DNA of 64,000 nt from Methanolinea sp. UBA277. Lineage in GTDB: Archaea > Halobacteriota > Methanomicrobia > Methanomicrobiales > Methanospirillaceae. The notes beneath the pieces are model-generated. The model was not told the origin of the DNA, made no database searches, and worked only from the letters and a program-made list of their open reading frames with translations. Positions 25,115 through 32,898 of this stretch are shown here, piece after piece. The first letter of the stretch is position 1, and each line of letters opens with the position of its first letter. The stretch is from assembly GCA_002499905.1 (NCBI GenBank), contig DANP01000019.1:56869-120868 (forward strand), given 5' to 3'. The translations under genes were made by a program, and so were the position numbers.

Positions 25115-26102
25115 ATCGTTTTCGTACCGGGAAGCGGGTGTTGATATCTCCCGTGAAGCGGATGGGATCTCGGCCCTGATTCGGACGCTCACCTTCAGAC
25201 GGACCGGAACAGTCGCCATGATGGGCAGGGTCGGGCACTTCGCCGGTCTGATCGATTGTGGAAGTCATGCCCTGGCCCTGGCCGTGGACGGGGTGGGGAC
25301 AAAGATGCTGGTTGCCGATCGGATGCAGGACTGGAGCACCATCGGCATCGACTGCATCGCCATGAATGTAAATGATCTCTACGTCATGAACATAGAACCG
25401 GTGGCGTTCGTGGATTACATTGCAGCCGACGAGATCTCGATCCCGAAGATGACCCAGATCGGGGCCGGACTTAACGAGGGAGCCCGCCAGGCAAACATCG
25501 ACATCGTCGGAGGGGAGACAGCAACCCTGAAAGGGATGGTCAGCGGCCTTGACCTTGCCGGCACCTGTCTCGGGATCCAGGAGAAGACACGGATCATCAC
25601 CGGCGAAGATATACGGCCCGGGGATCTCATCATCGGAGTACCTTCTACCGGCATCCACAGCAACGGCCTTACCCTTGCCCGGAAGGTGGTGAGCGCCCAT
25701 GATGCGTGGGACGAACGGCTTGCCACCGGGATGACGCTCGGGCAGGAGCTCCTGATACCCACCCGGATCTATGCAGAAGTACTCCGTGTCTGCAGAACAA
25801 CGACCGTCTCCGGTATGTGCCATATCACCGGAGGCGGCCTGCTCAATTTTTCCCGCCTGACAACCTGTGGTTTTTCTCTCGATTCCCCGTTGCCGGTCCC
25901 GGAAATCTTCCGGTGGATCCAGGAGAAGGGGAATATCGAAAGAAACGAGATGTACCGGACATTCAACATGGGGATGGGGTACGCCTTTATCGCACCTGAG
26001 GAGAGCGTCCCGGCACTTGTCGCCGAGGTCCCGGATGCCGCGGTAGTGGGGAGCATCACACGGGAGCCGGGAATCCGGCTCACCGGGGAATCATTCTCCT
26101 GA
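25107..26102 (+). CDS. purM: Phosphoribosylformylglycinamidine cyclo-ligase (AIR synthetase)
   Basis: PurM makes aminoimidazole ribonucleotide with ATP, the fifth step of purine synthesis. The 331 residues show YREAGVDISREADGI, AVDGVGTKMLVAD, IGIDCIAMNVNDL and HITGGGLLNFSR. I start at ATG 25107, inside the end of lysC; a frame from 25035 lies mostly inside lysC and has no family match. Its end overlaps by 12 bases the end of the ZPR1 gene on the other strand. Confidence 0.93.
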   Translation: MPESFSYREAGVDISREADGISALIRTLTFRRTGTVAMMGRVGHFAGLIDCGSHALALAVDGVGTKMLVADRMQDWSTIGIDCIAMNVNDLYVMNIEPVAFVDYIAADEISIPKMTQIGAGLNEGARQANIDIVGGETATLKGMVSGLDLAGTCLGIQEKTRIITGEDIRPGDLIIGVPSTGIHSNGLTLARKVVSAHDAWDERLATGMTLGQELLIPTRIYAEVLRVCRTTTVSGMCHITGGGLLNFSRLTTCGFSLDSPLPVPEIFRWIQEKGNIERNEMYRTFNMGMGYAFIAPEESVPALVAEVPDAAVVGSITREPGIRLTGESFS

Positions 26103-26657
26103 AACCCGCTCCCACTCTTCTTCCCCGGGATCTTCGCTTAATGTCTCGATCCGGCAGACCCGTGCACGGTCGGCAATAATCGCACTGTTCCCTGAAAGAT
26201 CTTCGATGACCAGGGTCACCGGGAGCTGTCCTTCCCTGACCTCCTCTATCCGGTCCTGGAGGAGGCAGACCTGGTCCCGCTCCTCATCAGTCTCCGCCCA
26301 TGAGCAGAGATTGGCAAGCACCGACTCAACCCGGTTCAGGACTCCCTCCACATTCGAGACAAAGCCCTCACAGGCGGGACCGGGATCGATCCGGATCCCG
26401 AGTTCGGGAATAGAGATCACTCCGGTCATGCTCCTGATCACCCGCACATTCAGATCATCGGGGGAATCAACGGGAAGTTCCCACCGCGATGGCTCGGCAT
26501 TCTTCAGGAGCTGGGTGTCGATGAACCGCCAACCGCAGCTGGGGCAAAGAGCGGATATGATCAGGAGTTCGGAAAAATAGGGGATATTTTCGGTCTGATA
26601 CAGGTATTCTATCTCTGTGTTGCAGACAGGACACGGACCGGGAACAACGGTCCGCAC
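26091..26657 (-). CDS. ZPR1-type zinc-finger protein
   Basis: The 188-residue protein has a ZPR1-like zinc finger made of CPVCNTEIEY and LCPSCGWR, followed by a beta-rich domain (about 65-185) with NVRVIRSMTGVISIPELGI. This is a single ZPR1 module, as in other archaea, versus two in eukaryotes. It begins directly after the sepF stop, so the two are one transcription unit. Function in archaea is unknown. Confidence 0.85.
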   Translation of the reverse strand: MRTVVPGPCPVCNTEIEYLYQTENIPYFSELLIISALCPSCGWRFIDTQLLKNAEPSRWELPVDSPDDLNVRVIRSMTGVISIPELGIRIDPGPACEGFVSNVEGVLNRVESVLANLCSWAETDEERDQVCLLQDRIEEVREGQLPVTLVIEDLSGNSAIIADRARVCRIETLSEDPGEEEWERVSGE

Positions 26658-27029
26658 CTATTCGACCCCTCCGATTTTATCGCGGGAGATCTTCACTGAG
26701 TTCGGGGTGATGACGACGTACCGCTGGTCGCCGAGCCCGATGATGTCCCCGTTCACGTCTTTGGCAACCTCTTTCATATCCTTCAGCACCCGCTCGTACA
26801 TGACCTTATCCATTTTCAGACGGGAGATATCCACGATTACGATGTTACCGTTGTATATCTCGTCCTTGATCCGCGGACTTTCCTTGATGTCTCCGATGGC
26901 AGCAATCTTTACAAACATCGCCGGGGCCCCGGCCTCGGCCTCCTCAAAGGCTTCGAGGTCGAGATCCATGTAGTCGTCCTCAGTTGAGGGGGTTGACTTG
27001 CCCAGAAGCGAATCGAGAAATTTTACCAT
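26658..27029 (-). CDS. sepF: SepF, FtsZ membrane anchor
   Basis: The 123-residue protein has a short N-terminal segment MVKFLDSLLGKS that can form an amphipathic membrane helix, an acidic linker, and a C-terminal SepF domain (about 35-120) with VDISRLKMDKVMYERVLKDM and NGDIIGLGDQRYVVITPNSV. SepF anchors FtsZ to the membrane in FtsZ-containing archaea. The A/T-rich sequence with TATTTAATA-like bases upstream (about 27048-27062) is a possible promoter. The gene order sepF-zpr1 is shared by other Euryarchaeota to my knowledge. Confidence 0.93.
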   Translation of the reverse strand: MVKFLDSLLGKSTPSTEDDYMDLDLEAFEEAEAGAPAMFVKIAAIGDIKESPRIKDEIYNGNIVIVDISRLKMDKVMYERVLKDMKEVAKDVNGDIIGLGDQRYVVITPNSVKISRDKIGGVE

Positions 27030-27124
27030 AGCAAAATTGTCTATTGGTGTTTATTTAATAGTATCTCTTTCTAAAAAACGGCCGGATTGGGCAGGAAACC
27101 TCCCACCCCCCCCTTCCCGGACAG

Positions 27125-27622
27125 TCAGAACTCCAGGTTCCAGAGATCGTCTCCGATGTAGTGAATGGTCTTCACTACCTTGCCCGAGGTTTTCTCACGG
27201 AGTTCACCGGCGTCAAAGAGGGCGATCCCGAGAGCGAGGGGCTTTCCGTGGCGCTCTTCGACCACCTGGACCGGTTTTCCGGACCGGATATCATCAGATA
27301 CAGTGACGATGCCGGGGCGCATGATGTCGGCACCATTCACTACGAAGGGGACTGCCCCGGCATCGACAACAACCCGCCGTTCGGGAAACGGGTGTTCGAG
27401 GAGTCCTTTCAGCGTAGGGAACACCCACCCGTCCCGTTCCAGGAGCTGGGGTTTCTTATCAATGAGGTACAGCACGATTCCGGCGCTCGTCTCAAGCAAT
27501 TCCACCCGCTCGCAACGGAATAGCGATACGGATGCCCCGATCTCTTCTTCCAGGGCTGCATAGAGGGGTGCGATCTGTGACTTCCTGATGCTGTGCCTCT
27601 TCTTTCCGGTGATCTTGGCCAT
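27125..27622 (-). CDS. PUA-domain RNA-binding protein (MCT-1-like)
   Basis: The 165-residue protein has a basic N terminus (MAKITGKKRHSIRKSQ), a small pre-PUA domain, and a PUA domain from about 85 to 160 with VVDAGAVPFVVNGADIMRPGI and KPLALGIALFDAGEL. It belongs to the archaeal relatives of MCT-1, which act with translation initiation or recycling factors. ATG 27622 matches family starts; the frame extends to 27688. The function here is by family resemblance. Confidence 0.85.
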   Translation of the reverse strand: MAKITGKKRHSIRKSQIAPLYAALEEEIGASVSLFRCERVELLETSAGIVLYLIDKKPQLLERDGWVFPTLKGLLEHPFPERRVVVDAGAVPFVVNGADIMRPGIVTVSDDIRSGKPVQVVEERHGKPLALGIALFDAGELREKTSGKVVKTIHYIGDDLWNLEF

Positions 27623-27760
27623 TTTCTGTATACCAGTAGTCATCCGGTGATGAAAAAGCATTTCAGGCAGAGTGGCATATTTGATCACGTGCAGACGGAA
27701 GCCTTCCCACGCGGGTTGATCCGGGGATCACTCGCCAAGGTTTAAGTATCCTTCCCGCGC

Positions 27761-27770
27761 ACATATATTA
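27761..27770 (+). promoter_or_regulatory. Box A for the Lsm-L37e-purF unit
   Basis: ACATATATTA lies 31-40 bases before the Lsm ATG at 27801, fitting an archaeal TATA box for this three-gene unit. Confidence 0.55.
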
Positions 27771-27800
27771 CTCCAAAGTGATGGAAAACTGGGAATACGT

Positions 27801-28028
27801 ATGACAAAGCGGCCGTTGGATATTTTGGATCAGGTGCTGAACCGGCAGCCAGTAATCGTCTCCCTCAAGGGTGGCAGGGAACTTCGGGGCGTATTGCAGG
27901 GGTATGACGTCCACATGAACCTCGTTCTGGACAAGGCAGAAGAGGTTGAGGGCGGTCAGGTGCGCAGTGTCGGAATGCTGATCGTCCGCGGCGACAATGT
28001 GATCTATATCTCCCCATCCGTGGAATAA
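27801..28028 (+). CDS. Sm-like (Lsm) archaeal protein
   Basis: The 75-residue protein has the Sm1 motif VIVSLKGGRELRGVLQGYDVHMNLVLD and the Sm2 motif LIVRGDNVIYISP. Archaeal Lsm proteins form heptameric rings that bind U-rich RNA. It is followed closely by the L37e gene, an arrangement common in Euryarchaeota. TATA-like sequence upstream supports its being first in the unit. Confidence 0.96.
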   Translation: MTKRPLDILDQVLNRQPVIVSLKGGRELRGVLQGYDVHMNLVLDKAEEVEGGQVRSVGMLIVRGDNVIYISPSVE

Positions 28029-28050
28029 GTTGTGCGAGAGGTGAATTGAC

Positions 28051-28233
28051 ATGTCAAAGGGCACACCGTCAATGGGAAAACGGTCGGGCAAGACGCATAT
28101 CGCCTGCAGGCGTTGCGGGAGTATCTCCTTCCACCTGCGGCACAGGACGTGTTCTGCCTGCGGTTTCGGGAAGAGCACGCGGATCAGGAACTACAAGTGG
28201 GTGACAAAGAGACCAAAGATCCCCACCCATTAG
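28051..28233 (+). CDS. rpl37e: Large ribosomal subunit protein eL37
   Basis: The 60-residue protein MSKGTPSMGKRSGKTHI has zinc-finger cysteines CRRCGSISFH and TCSACGFGKS, as in archaeal and eukaryotic L37e. GAGAGGTGAA is the ribosome-binding site. It sits 22 bases after the Lsm gene and nine before purF. Confidence 0.97.
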   Translation: MSKGTPSMGKRSGKTHIACRRCGSISFHLRHRTCSACGFGKSTRIRNYKWVTKRPKIPTH

Positions 28234-28242
28234 AGACCGACC

Positions 28243-29661
28243 ATGTGTGGAATCGTTGGCATCAGGGATGCTGGCGGTGTATCGTTCGAACTCTATTATG
28301 CTCTCTATGCCCTCCAGCACCGGGGACAGGAGAGCGCCGGAATCTCTACCTACGACGGCACACAGCTCCATAAGCACAAGGGCCAGGGGCTGGTCGCCGA
28401 GGTTTTCGATCCTGCAATTCTTACCGGACTCGAGGGGCCGGTAGGTATCGGCCATGTCCGGTATCCGACCACCGGCGCGAACCGCCCGGAGAATGCCCAG
28501 CCGTTCAATTTTCTCTACCGTGATCACATCATCTCCATTGCCCACAACGGCAACTTGGTCAATGCCTCTGAGCTCCGCGATGAGTATGAATGCCGCGGCC
28601 AGATCTTCTGCAGTACCACGGACACGGAACTCATCGCCAAGGTCATAACCGACGAGATGAGCAGCTCCGGCTGCATTGAAGATTCGGTTCACCGCTGCAT
28701 GCGGCTCCTCAGGGGGTCCTATTCAGTGGTCATGATGATCGACGGGGTGCTCTACGGCTTCCGTGACCCCCTCGGGATCAAACCGATGTGCATCGGAAAG
28801 ACCGGGCGGGGCATCATCCTGGCATCAGAGAGCGTTGCCATCGACGCTCTCGGAGGAACCCTGCTCCGCGATGTCCATCCCGGCGAACTGGTCTGCATCG
28901 ATGAAGACGGGATGCGCACCATGCAGATTGCGGTCGCCGACCGGCGGGCCCACTGCATCTTCGAATACATCTATTTTGCGCGGGCAGATGCGGTGATGGA
29001 CGGCGCTCTGGTCTATGATGTCCGGCGGAAGATCGGGGCGAAACTCTTTGAAGAAGCCCCGGTCCAGGCCGATTCGGCCTGTCCAATCCCTGATTCGGGC
29101 ACAGCCTATGCGATCGGATATTCCCAGCGGTCGCAGATCCCATTCGTGGAGAGCCTGATGAAGAACCGGTACATGGGGCGGACGTTCATCATGCCTGACC
29201 AGAAAGAGCGGGAGAAGGCGGTCAGGATAAAGCTGAACCCGATCAGGGAGCACCTGAAGGACAGGGCGATCGTACTGGTTGATGACAGTATCGTCAGGGG
29301 GACGACCTCCCGCCGGATCATCGGAATCATCCGGGATGCCGGGGCACGGGAGGTGCACATGCGGATCGGATCTCCTGCCATCCGTGCCCCCTGCTATCTC
29401 GGGGTGGATATGCCGACCCGGGAAGAGCTGATCGCCAGCGACAAGGATGAGGAGGGTGTGCGCAGACGCATCACCGCCAACAGTCTCCACCACATCTCCC
29501 TGGATGCCCTGGTTGAGGCGATCGGGATTGCCAAAAAGGACCTCTGCACCGGCTGCCTTACCGGCTGCTACCCGGTCTCCATCTCCGGAGAAGAGTCACG
29601 GGCACCGGCTGTCGATTTCCTTGACGGTACCTACCAGACCAAACTGGAACTTTTTGAATAA
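28243..29661 (+). CDS. purF: Amidophosphoribosyltransferase
   Basis: PurF commits PRPP to purine synthesis by making phosphoribosylamine from glutamine. The catalytic Cys2 follows the initiator Met directly (MCGIVGI), so no propeptide is needed. The glutaminase domain has HRGQESAGIS and GHVRYPTTGA; the PRTase domain has VLVDDSIVRGTTS near residue 345. The 472 residues are normal. A second purine gene, purM, lies 3 kb away in another unit. Confidence 0.96.
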   Translation: MCGIVGIRDAGGVSFELYYALYALQHRGQESAGISTYDGTQLHKHKGQGLVAEVFDPAILTGLEGPVGIGHVRYPTTGANRPENAQPFNFLYRDHIISIAHNGNLVNASELRDEYECRGQIFCSTTDTELIAKVITDEMSSSGCIEDSVHRCMRLLRGSYSVVMMIDGVLYGFRDPLGIKPMCIGKTGRGIILASESVAIDALGGTLLRDVHPGELVCIDEDGMRTMQIAVADRRAHCIFEYIYFARADAVMDGALVYDVRRKIGAKLFEEAPVQADSACPIPDSGTAYAIGYSQRSQIPFVESLMKNRYMGRTFIMPDQKEREKAVRIKLNPIREHLKDRAIVLVDDSIVRGTTSRRIIGIIRDAGAREVHMRIGSPAIRAPCYLGVDMPTREELIASDKDEEGVRRRITANSLHHISLDALVEAIGIAKKDLCTGCLTGCYPVSISGEESRAPAVDFLDGTYQTKLELFE

Positions 29662-29684
29662 TGGCACCAGGTTGCTGAAAAGGA

Positions 29685-29759
29685 TAGCGAGGGATGGATT
29701 TGAACCATCGATCTACGGGTTATGAGCCCGTCGGGATATCCTGACTACCCCACCTCGCT
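29685..29759 (-). tRNA. Initiator tRNA-Met (CAU)
   Basis: The minus strand folds into a 75-base tRNA: acceptor AGCGAGG pairs with CCTCGCT, then A73. The anticodon loop is CTCATAA (anticodon CAU) on the stem ACGGG/CCCGT, and the T arm is GATGG-TTCAAAT-CCATC. The A1-U72 pair and three G-C pairs next to the anticodon loop are the hallmarks of an archaeal initiator. CCA is not encoded; a TTTT run follows a few bases downstream. It lies between purF and the thioredoxin gene, opposite to both. Confidence 0.95.
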
Positions 29760-29857
29760 CCGCAGGGTATAATTATTGACAATCGCGGGAGATATAGTTT
29801 ACTCTCCGTTTGACAGCGGGGCAGGAATTAAGTGACCAGAATCCCAACCTCTTTCCC

Positions 29858-30265
29858 ATGGACGAGGAACTGCAGCGGATTCGTGAGAAGAAACTGCGTG
29901 AGATGGAAGAACGGGCGCACCCGCCAAAAAAAGAATTCAAGGTCCATCCGGTTGATTCGACCAATTTTCAGAGTATGCTGGAGACCCACCCGTTCCTTGT
30001 GGTTGATTTCTGGGCCGAATGGTGCGGCCCGTGCCGAAGGGTGGGACCGGTTATCGAGGAGCTGGCCCGGGAGTTCGGCGACCGGGTGACATTTACCAAG
30101 TGCAATACCGACCAGAACCCGAGGATCGCCTCCGGTTTCGGCATCACCGCGATCCCGACCATCATCCTGTTTTCCAGCGGGAAGGTAGCCGATGTGGTTG
30201 TCGGTGCATACCCGAAAGACGCGCTGAAAGCCCGCATCTTCAAGGTGTTCGGGCTTCCCGGATAA
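29858..30265 (+). CDS. Thioredoxin with charged N-terminal extension
   Basis: The 135-residue protein has a thioredoxin domain from about residue 35 with the active site AEWCGPCRR and the cis-proline segment GITAIPTIILF. The first 35 residues are highly charged (MDEELQRIREKKLREMEER) and predicted helical, perhaps a coiled coil or partner-binding tail. I use ATG 29858; an in-frame TTG at 29810 would add 16 residues. No strong ribosome-binding site is seen for either. Confidence 0.92.
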   Translation: MDEELQRIREKKLREMEERAHPPKKEFKVHPVDSTNFQSMLETHPFLVVDFWAEWCGPCRRVGPVIEELAREFGDRVTFTKCNTDQNPRIASGFGITAIPTIILFSSGKVADVVVGAYPKDALKARIFKVFGLPG

Positions 30266-30347
30266 CCACCCGGAGCCACCCGGAGCCGGCTCTTAAGCAT
30301 CCTATTATTACGTATCGGCAGGGTACTAAGGTTCAATGGGATATCCA

Positions 30348-30917
30348 ATGCGTCTGATTGTAGGCCTTTCCGGGGCCAGCGGAATTATCTACGGCATCAG
30401 GATGCTTGAAGTGCTCCGGGATCTCGGGATCGAGTCTGACCTTGTCATGACCGACATGGCCGGAAAGATGGTGCAGATAGAGACCTCATGGAAGGAGGAG
30501 GAGGTCATTGCACTTGCCACCCGGTGTCATGACTGCTTTGATTTCACCTCACCCCTTGCCAGTGGCGGATACCGGAACCTGGGCATGGTGGTCCTTCCCT
30601 GCAGTATGAAGACCGTGGCCGGGATTGCCTGTGGTTTTGCCGACAATCTCCTGCTCAGGGCGGCTGACTGCACCCTCAAGGAACGCCGGCCGCTCGTGCT
30701 GGTTCCCCGTGAGACTCCGCTGAATGCGATCCAGCTCCGCAATATGCTTACCCTCGCCGAGGCCGGGGTAACCCTCCTCCCGGCTGCACCCGGGTTCTAT
30801 CACCGCCCGAAGACCATCGGAGACCTGGTCGACCATATCGTTGGAAAAACGCTCGATGTCTTCAGGATCGAGCACCACCTCTACACCCGGTGGAAGGAAG
30901 AGACCTCCTCAGGATAA
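30348..30917 (+). CDS. ubiX: UbiX-type flavin prenyltransferase
   Basis: The protein (about 189 residues) starts MRLIVGLSGASGIIYGIRML and contains VVLPCSMKTVAGIACGFADNLLLRAADC and LVLVPRETPLNAIQLRNM, all typical of UbiX/Pad1. It prenylates FMN from dimethylallyl phosphate to make the cofactor of UbiD decarboxylases. ATG 30336 would add four residues. A UbiD partner is not in the window. Confidence 0.95.
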   Translation: MRLIVGLSGASGIIYGIRMLEVLRDLGIESDLVMTDMAGKMVQIETSWKEEEVIALATRCHDCFDFTSPLASGGYRNLGMVVLPCSMKTVAGIACGFADNLLLRAADCTLKERRPLVLVPRETPLNAIQLRNMLTLAEAGVTLLPAAPGFYHRPKTIGDLVDHIVGKTLDVFRIEHHLYTRWKEETSSG

Positions 30918-30980
30918 CTCCGCTCTTTTTCCCGTATCCTTCATCCCTGCCCCCGGGTATGGTTCAGGGATCGTAGTTCT

Positions 30981-30987
30981 AAAAAAA
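30981..30987 (-). terminator. Oligo-T terminator after the symporter gene
   Basis: Seven T on the minus strand lie 14 bases beyond the symporter stop. Confidence 0.5.
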
Positions 30988-31001
30988 GGAAAGATTCCCC
31001 C

Positions 31002-32567
31002 TTAAGCTGTCCGGGCTTCCGGCCGGCACCTTCCCCGTGTAAACTGCAGGATGATGATCGTAATTGCCGACAGAGGGAGGGCGATGATGATCGGATCTAT
31101 TGCGTTCCAGGGATAGCCGAGGATACTCACCGTCCCGAGCAGAACCTTTGAGAGTCCGAAAACCGTTGCATAGCGGCTGTTGATGAAGAGTGCCCATAAA
31201 AACCAGGTCACGGCACCGACCACCAGGCTTGCTTTTGCAGCACGCTGATCCGGTTTTTTGCAGTAGACGGCTACGGCAAAAACCGGGAGGAAGGCAGAGG
31301 CGCAGAGTCCCATGAACATGGCCGTGGCGATGGCGATGATGCTCCCGGGCATCAGGAAGGCCACGATGACGCTGGCCACGATCATGACCAGTACCCCGAG
31401 CTGGTTTGCCCGCATGGAGAGCGCGCATTCCCTGCCTCTTCCCCATACGTCGCAGATGAGTGCAGTACCCATGGCATGGAAGAGCGAGCTGAGCGTTGAC
31501 ATAGCAGCAGCGAGCAGGGTGACCATGAACAGGACCACGAACCATTCGGGCATGGAACTGTTGATGAAGACGGGGATGATGGCATCGACGTTCCCTCCCG
31601 CAGCCTGGACAGCGATCTGCCCGGCTGTCCGATAGAAGTAGACATTGGTGAGCGCACCCACGGTAAAGGCCACACCGGTCATCATCAGGATGAACGGTCC
31701 GCCTACCAGCACCGCCCGGTTCAGGGAGCGGCTGTCCTTTGCGGTCATGAACCGGACAACCAGTTGGGGCTGGGCAAGCACACCGATTCCCACACCGAGC
31801 ACCAGGGTGGTTACCAGGGTAAACCAGATCGGCGACCCCAGGTCCGGCATCACCGTCCACCCGATCATCCCCTGTTCGGCCAGTTTTGCCGGGACGAGGT
31901 CGGCCATCCCGGTCAGGGCAGTATGGGCGGCTGTGACCCCCCCGAGGATGAGGTATGTGGATACCAGGAGGATGGTCATCCCGACCAGCATGATGGTACC
32001 CTGGACAGCATCGGTGTACATTACCGCAATGAGACCGCCGAAGATGACGTAGATGGCCACAATAACCGCAAAACCGACGAGTGAGACTCCATAGGAAAGC
32101 CCGACTGTCTCCTTGATGAATTGGGCCCCCCCGATGAGCACTGCGGCCGTATACAGGGGCATGCCGATAATGATGACCAGCCCTGAGACCACCTGCATGA
32201 ACGAGGACTGGTACACCTTGCCCATCAGGTCCGGAAAGGTGACCGCCCGCAACCGATGCCCGACCTCCCTCGTCTTTTTGCCAAAGATGACGAAAGCCAG
32301 GAGGATGCCGACTCCGATGTTGAAGACCGTGAGCCAGATTAGTCCCATGCCCAGGTTGGCTGCCTGTCCTCCGAACCCGACAATGGCAGAGGTACTGATG
32401 AACGTTGCCCCGTAAGAGAGGGCGATGATGACCGGATGGGCTTTCCGCCCGGCCACCAGGTAATCCTCAGCCTCCTTTGTCCGTTTGTAACCAAGATAAC
32501 CAAGCCCGAGGATCATCACCAGATAGATGACAGCAACGGTAAGAATGATAGAAGTGGACGCGGCCAT
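31002..32567 (-). CDS. Sodium/solute symporter (SSS family)
   Basis: The 521-residue protein has about 13 membrane helices and the SSS signatures: EDYLVAGRKAHPVIIALSYGATFISTSAIVGFGG near the N terminus and, later, LLAAAMSTLSSLFHAMGTAL, where the Ser/Thr pair forms the sodium site. It imports an organic solute with Na+; the substrate (for example acetate, proline or pantothenate) cannot be read from sequence. I use ATG 32567, which shares a base with the stop of the preceding 36-residue gene; GTG 32570 is possible. An oligo-T run ends the unit. Confidence 0.9.
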   Translation of the reverse strand: MAASTSIILTVAVIYLVMILGLGYLGYKRTKEAEDYLVAGRKAHPVIIALSYGATFISTSAIVGFGGQAANLGMGLIWLTVFNIGVGILLAFVIFGKKTREVGHRLRAVTFPDLMGKVYQSSFMQVVSGLVIIIGMPLYTAAVLIGGAQFIKETVGLSYGVSLVGFAVIVAIYVIFGGLIAVMYTDAVQGTIMLVGMTILLVSTYLILGGVTAAHTALTGMADLVPAKLAEQGMIGWTVMPDLGSPIWFTLVTTLVLGVGIGVLAQPQLVVRFMTAKDSRSLNRAVLVGGPFILMMTGVAFTVGALTNVYFYRTAGQIAVQAAGGNVDAIIPVFINSSMPEWFVVLFMVTLLAAAMSTLSSLFHAMGTALICDVWGRGRECALSMRANQLGVLVMIVASVIVAFLMPGSIIAIATAMFMGLCASAFLPVFAVAVYCKKPDQRAAKASLVVGAVTWFLWALFINSRYATVFGLSKVLLGTVSILGYPWNAIDPIIIALPLSAITIIILQFTRGRCRPEARTA

Positions 32568-32677
32568 CACTCACCCCCGGTGTTCCAGTTTAATAGACCG
32601 TAGATAATACAGGCCAGTGCCAGGGCTATGCAGAGCAGGTACGCGATCCAGATCTGTGGGTCAGGGATTCCAAGCAT
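32567..32677 (-). CDS. Symporter small accessory protein (36 residues)
   Basis: This short gene begins MLGIPDPQIWIAYLLCIALA and ends YGLLNWNTGGE, one membrane helix flanked by short ends. The pattern (L-G-I-x-D-P-Q-I-W at the start, N-W-N-x-G-G-E at the end) is that of a small protein family found directly upstream of SSS symporters in archaea and bacteria. The stop overlaps the symporter start (TGATG), which implies equal, coupled synthesis. A role as helper subunit is inferred. Confidence 0.85.
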   Translation of the reverse strand: MLGIPDPQIWIAYLLCIALALACIIYGLLNWNTGGE

Positions 32678-32851
32678 GAATAAACACCTTCTGGTAAATC
32701 CTTGTGAATTGTCCGCTACTGGGGAACCGGCAGGAAAGCAGGTCCCCTATCTAAAGATAAAGAAAAAGGCGAATGAGTGCCGCAGGACGATATGGGATGT
32801 ATCCTCAAAGCGTGACATTCGGATTTACCTGGTACACGAGGTCAATCTCTC

Positions 32852-32861
32852 AGTATATAAG
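32852..32861 (+). promoter_or_regulatory. Box A for the Lhr-type helicase gene
   Basis: AGTATATAAG stands 38-47 bases before ATG 32899, predicting a leader of about 14 bases and supporting that upstream start. Confidence 0.55.
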
Positions 32862-32898
32862 ACTTTTCTAATTCTCACCATACCCGGCCGAAAACCAC

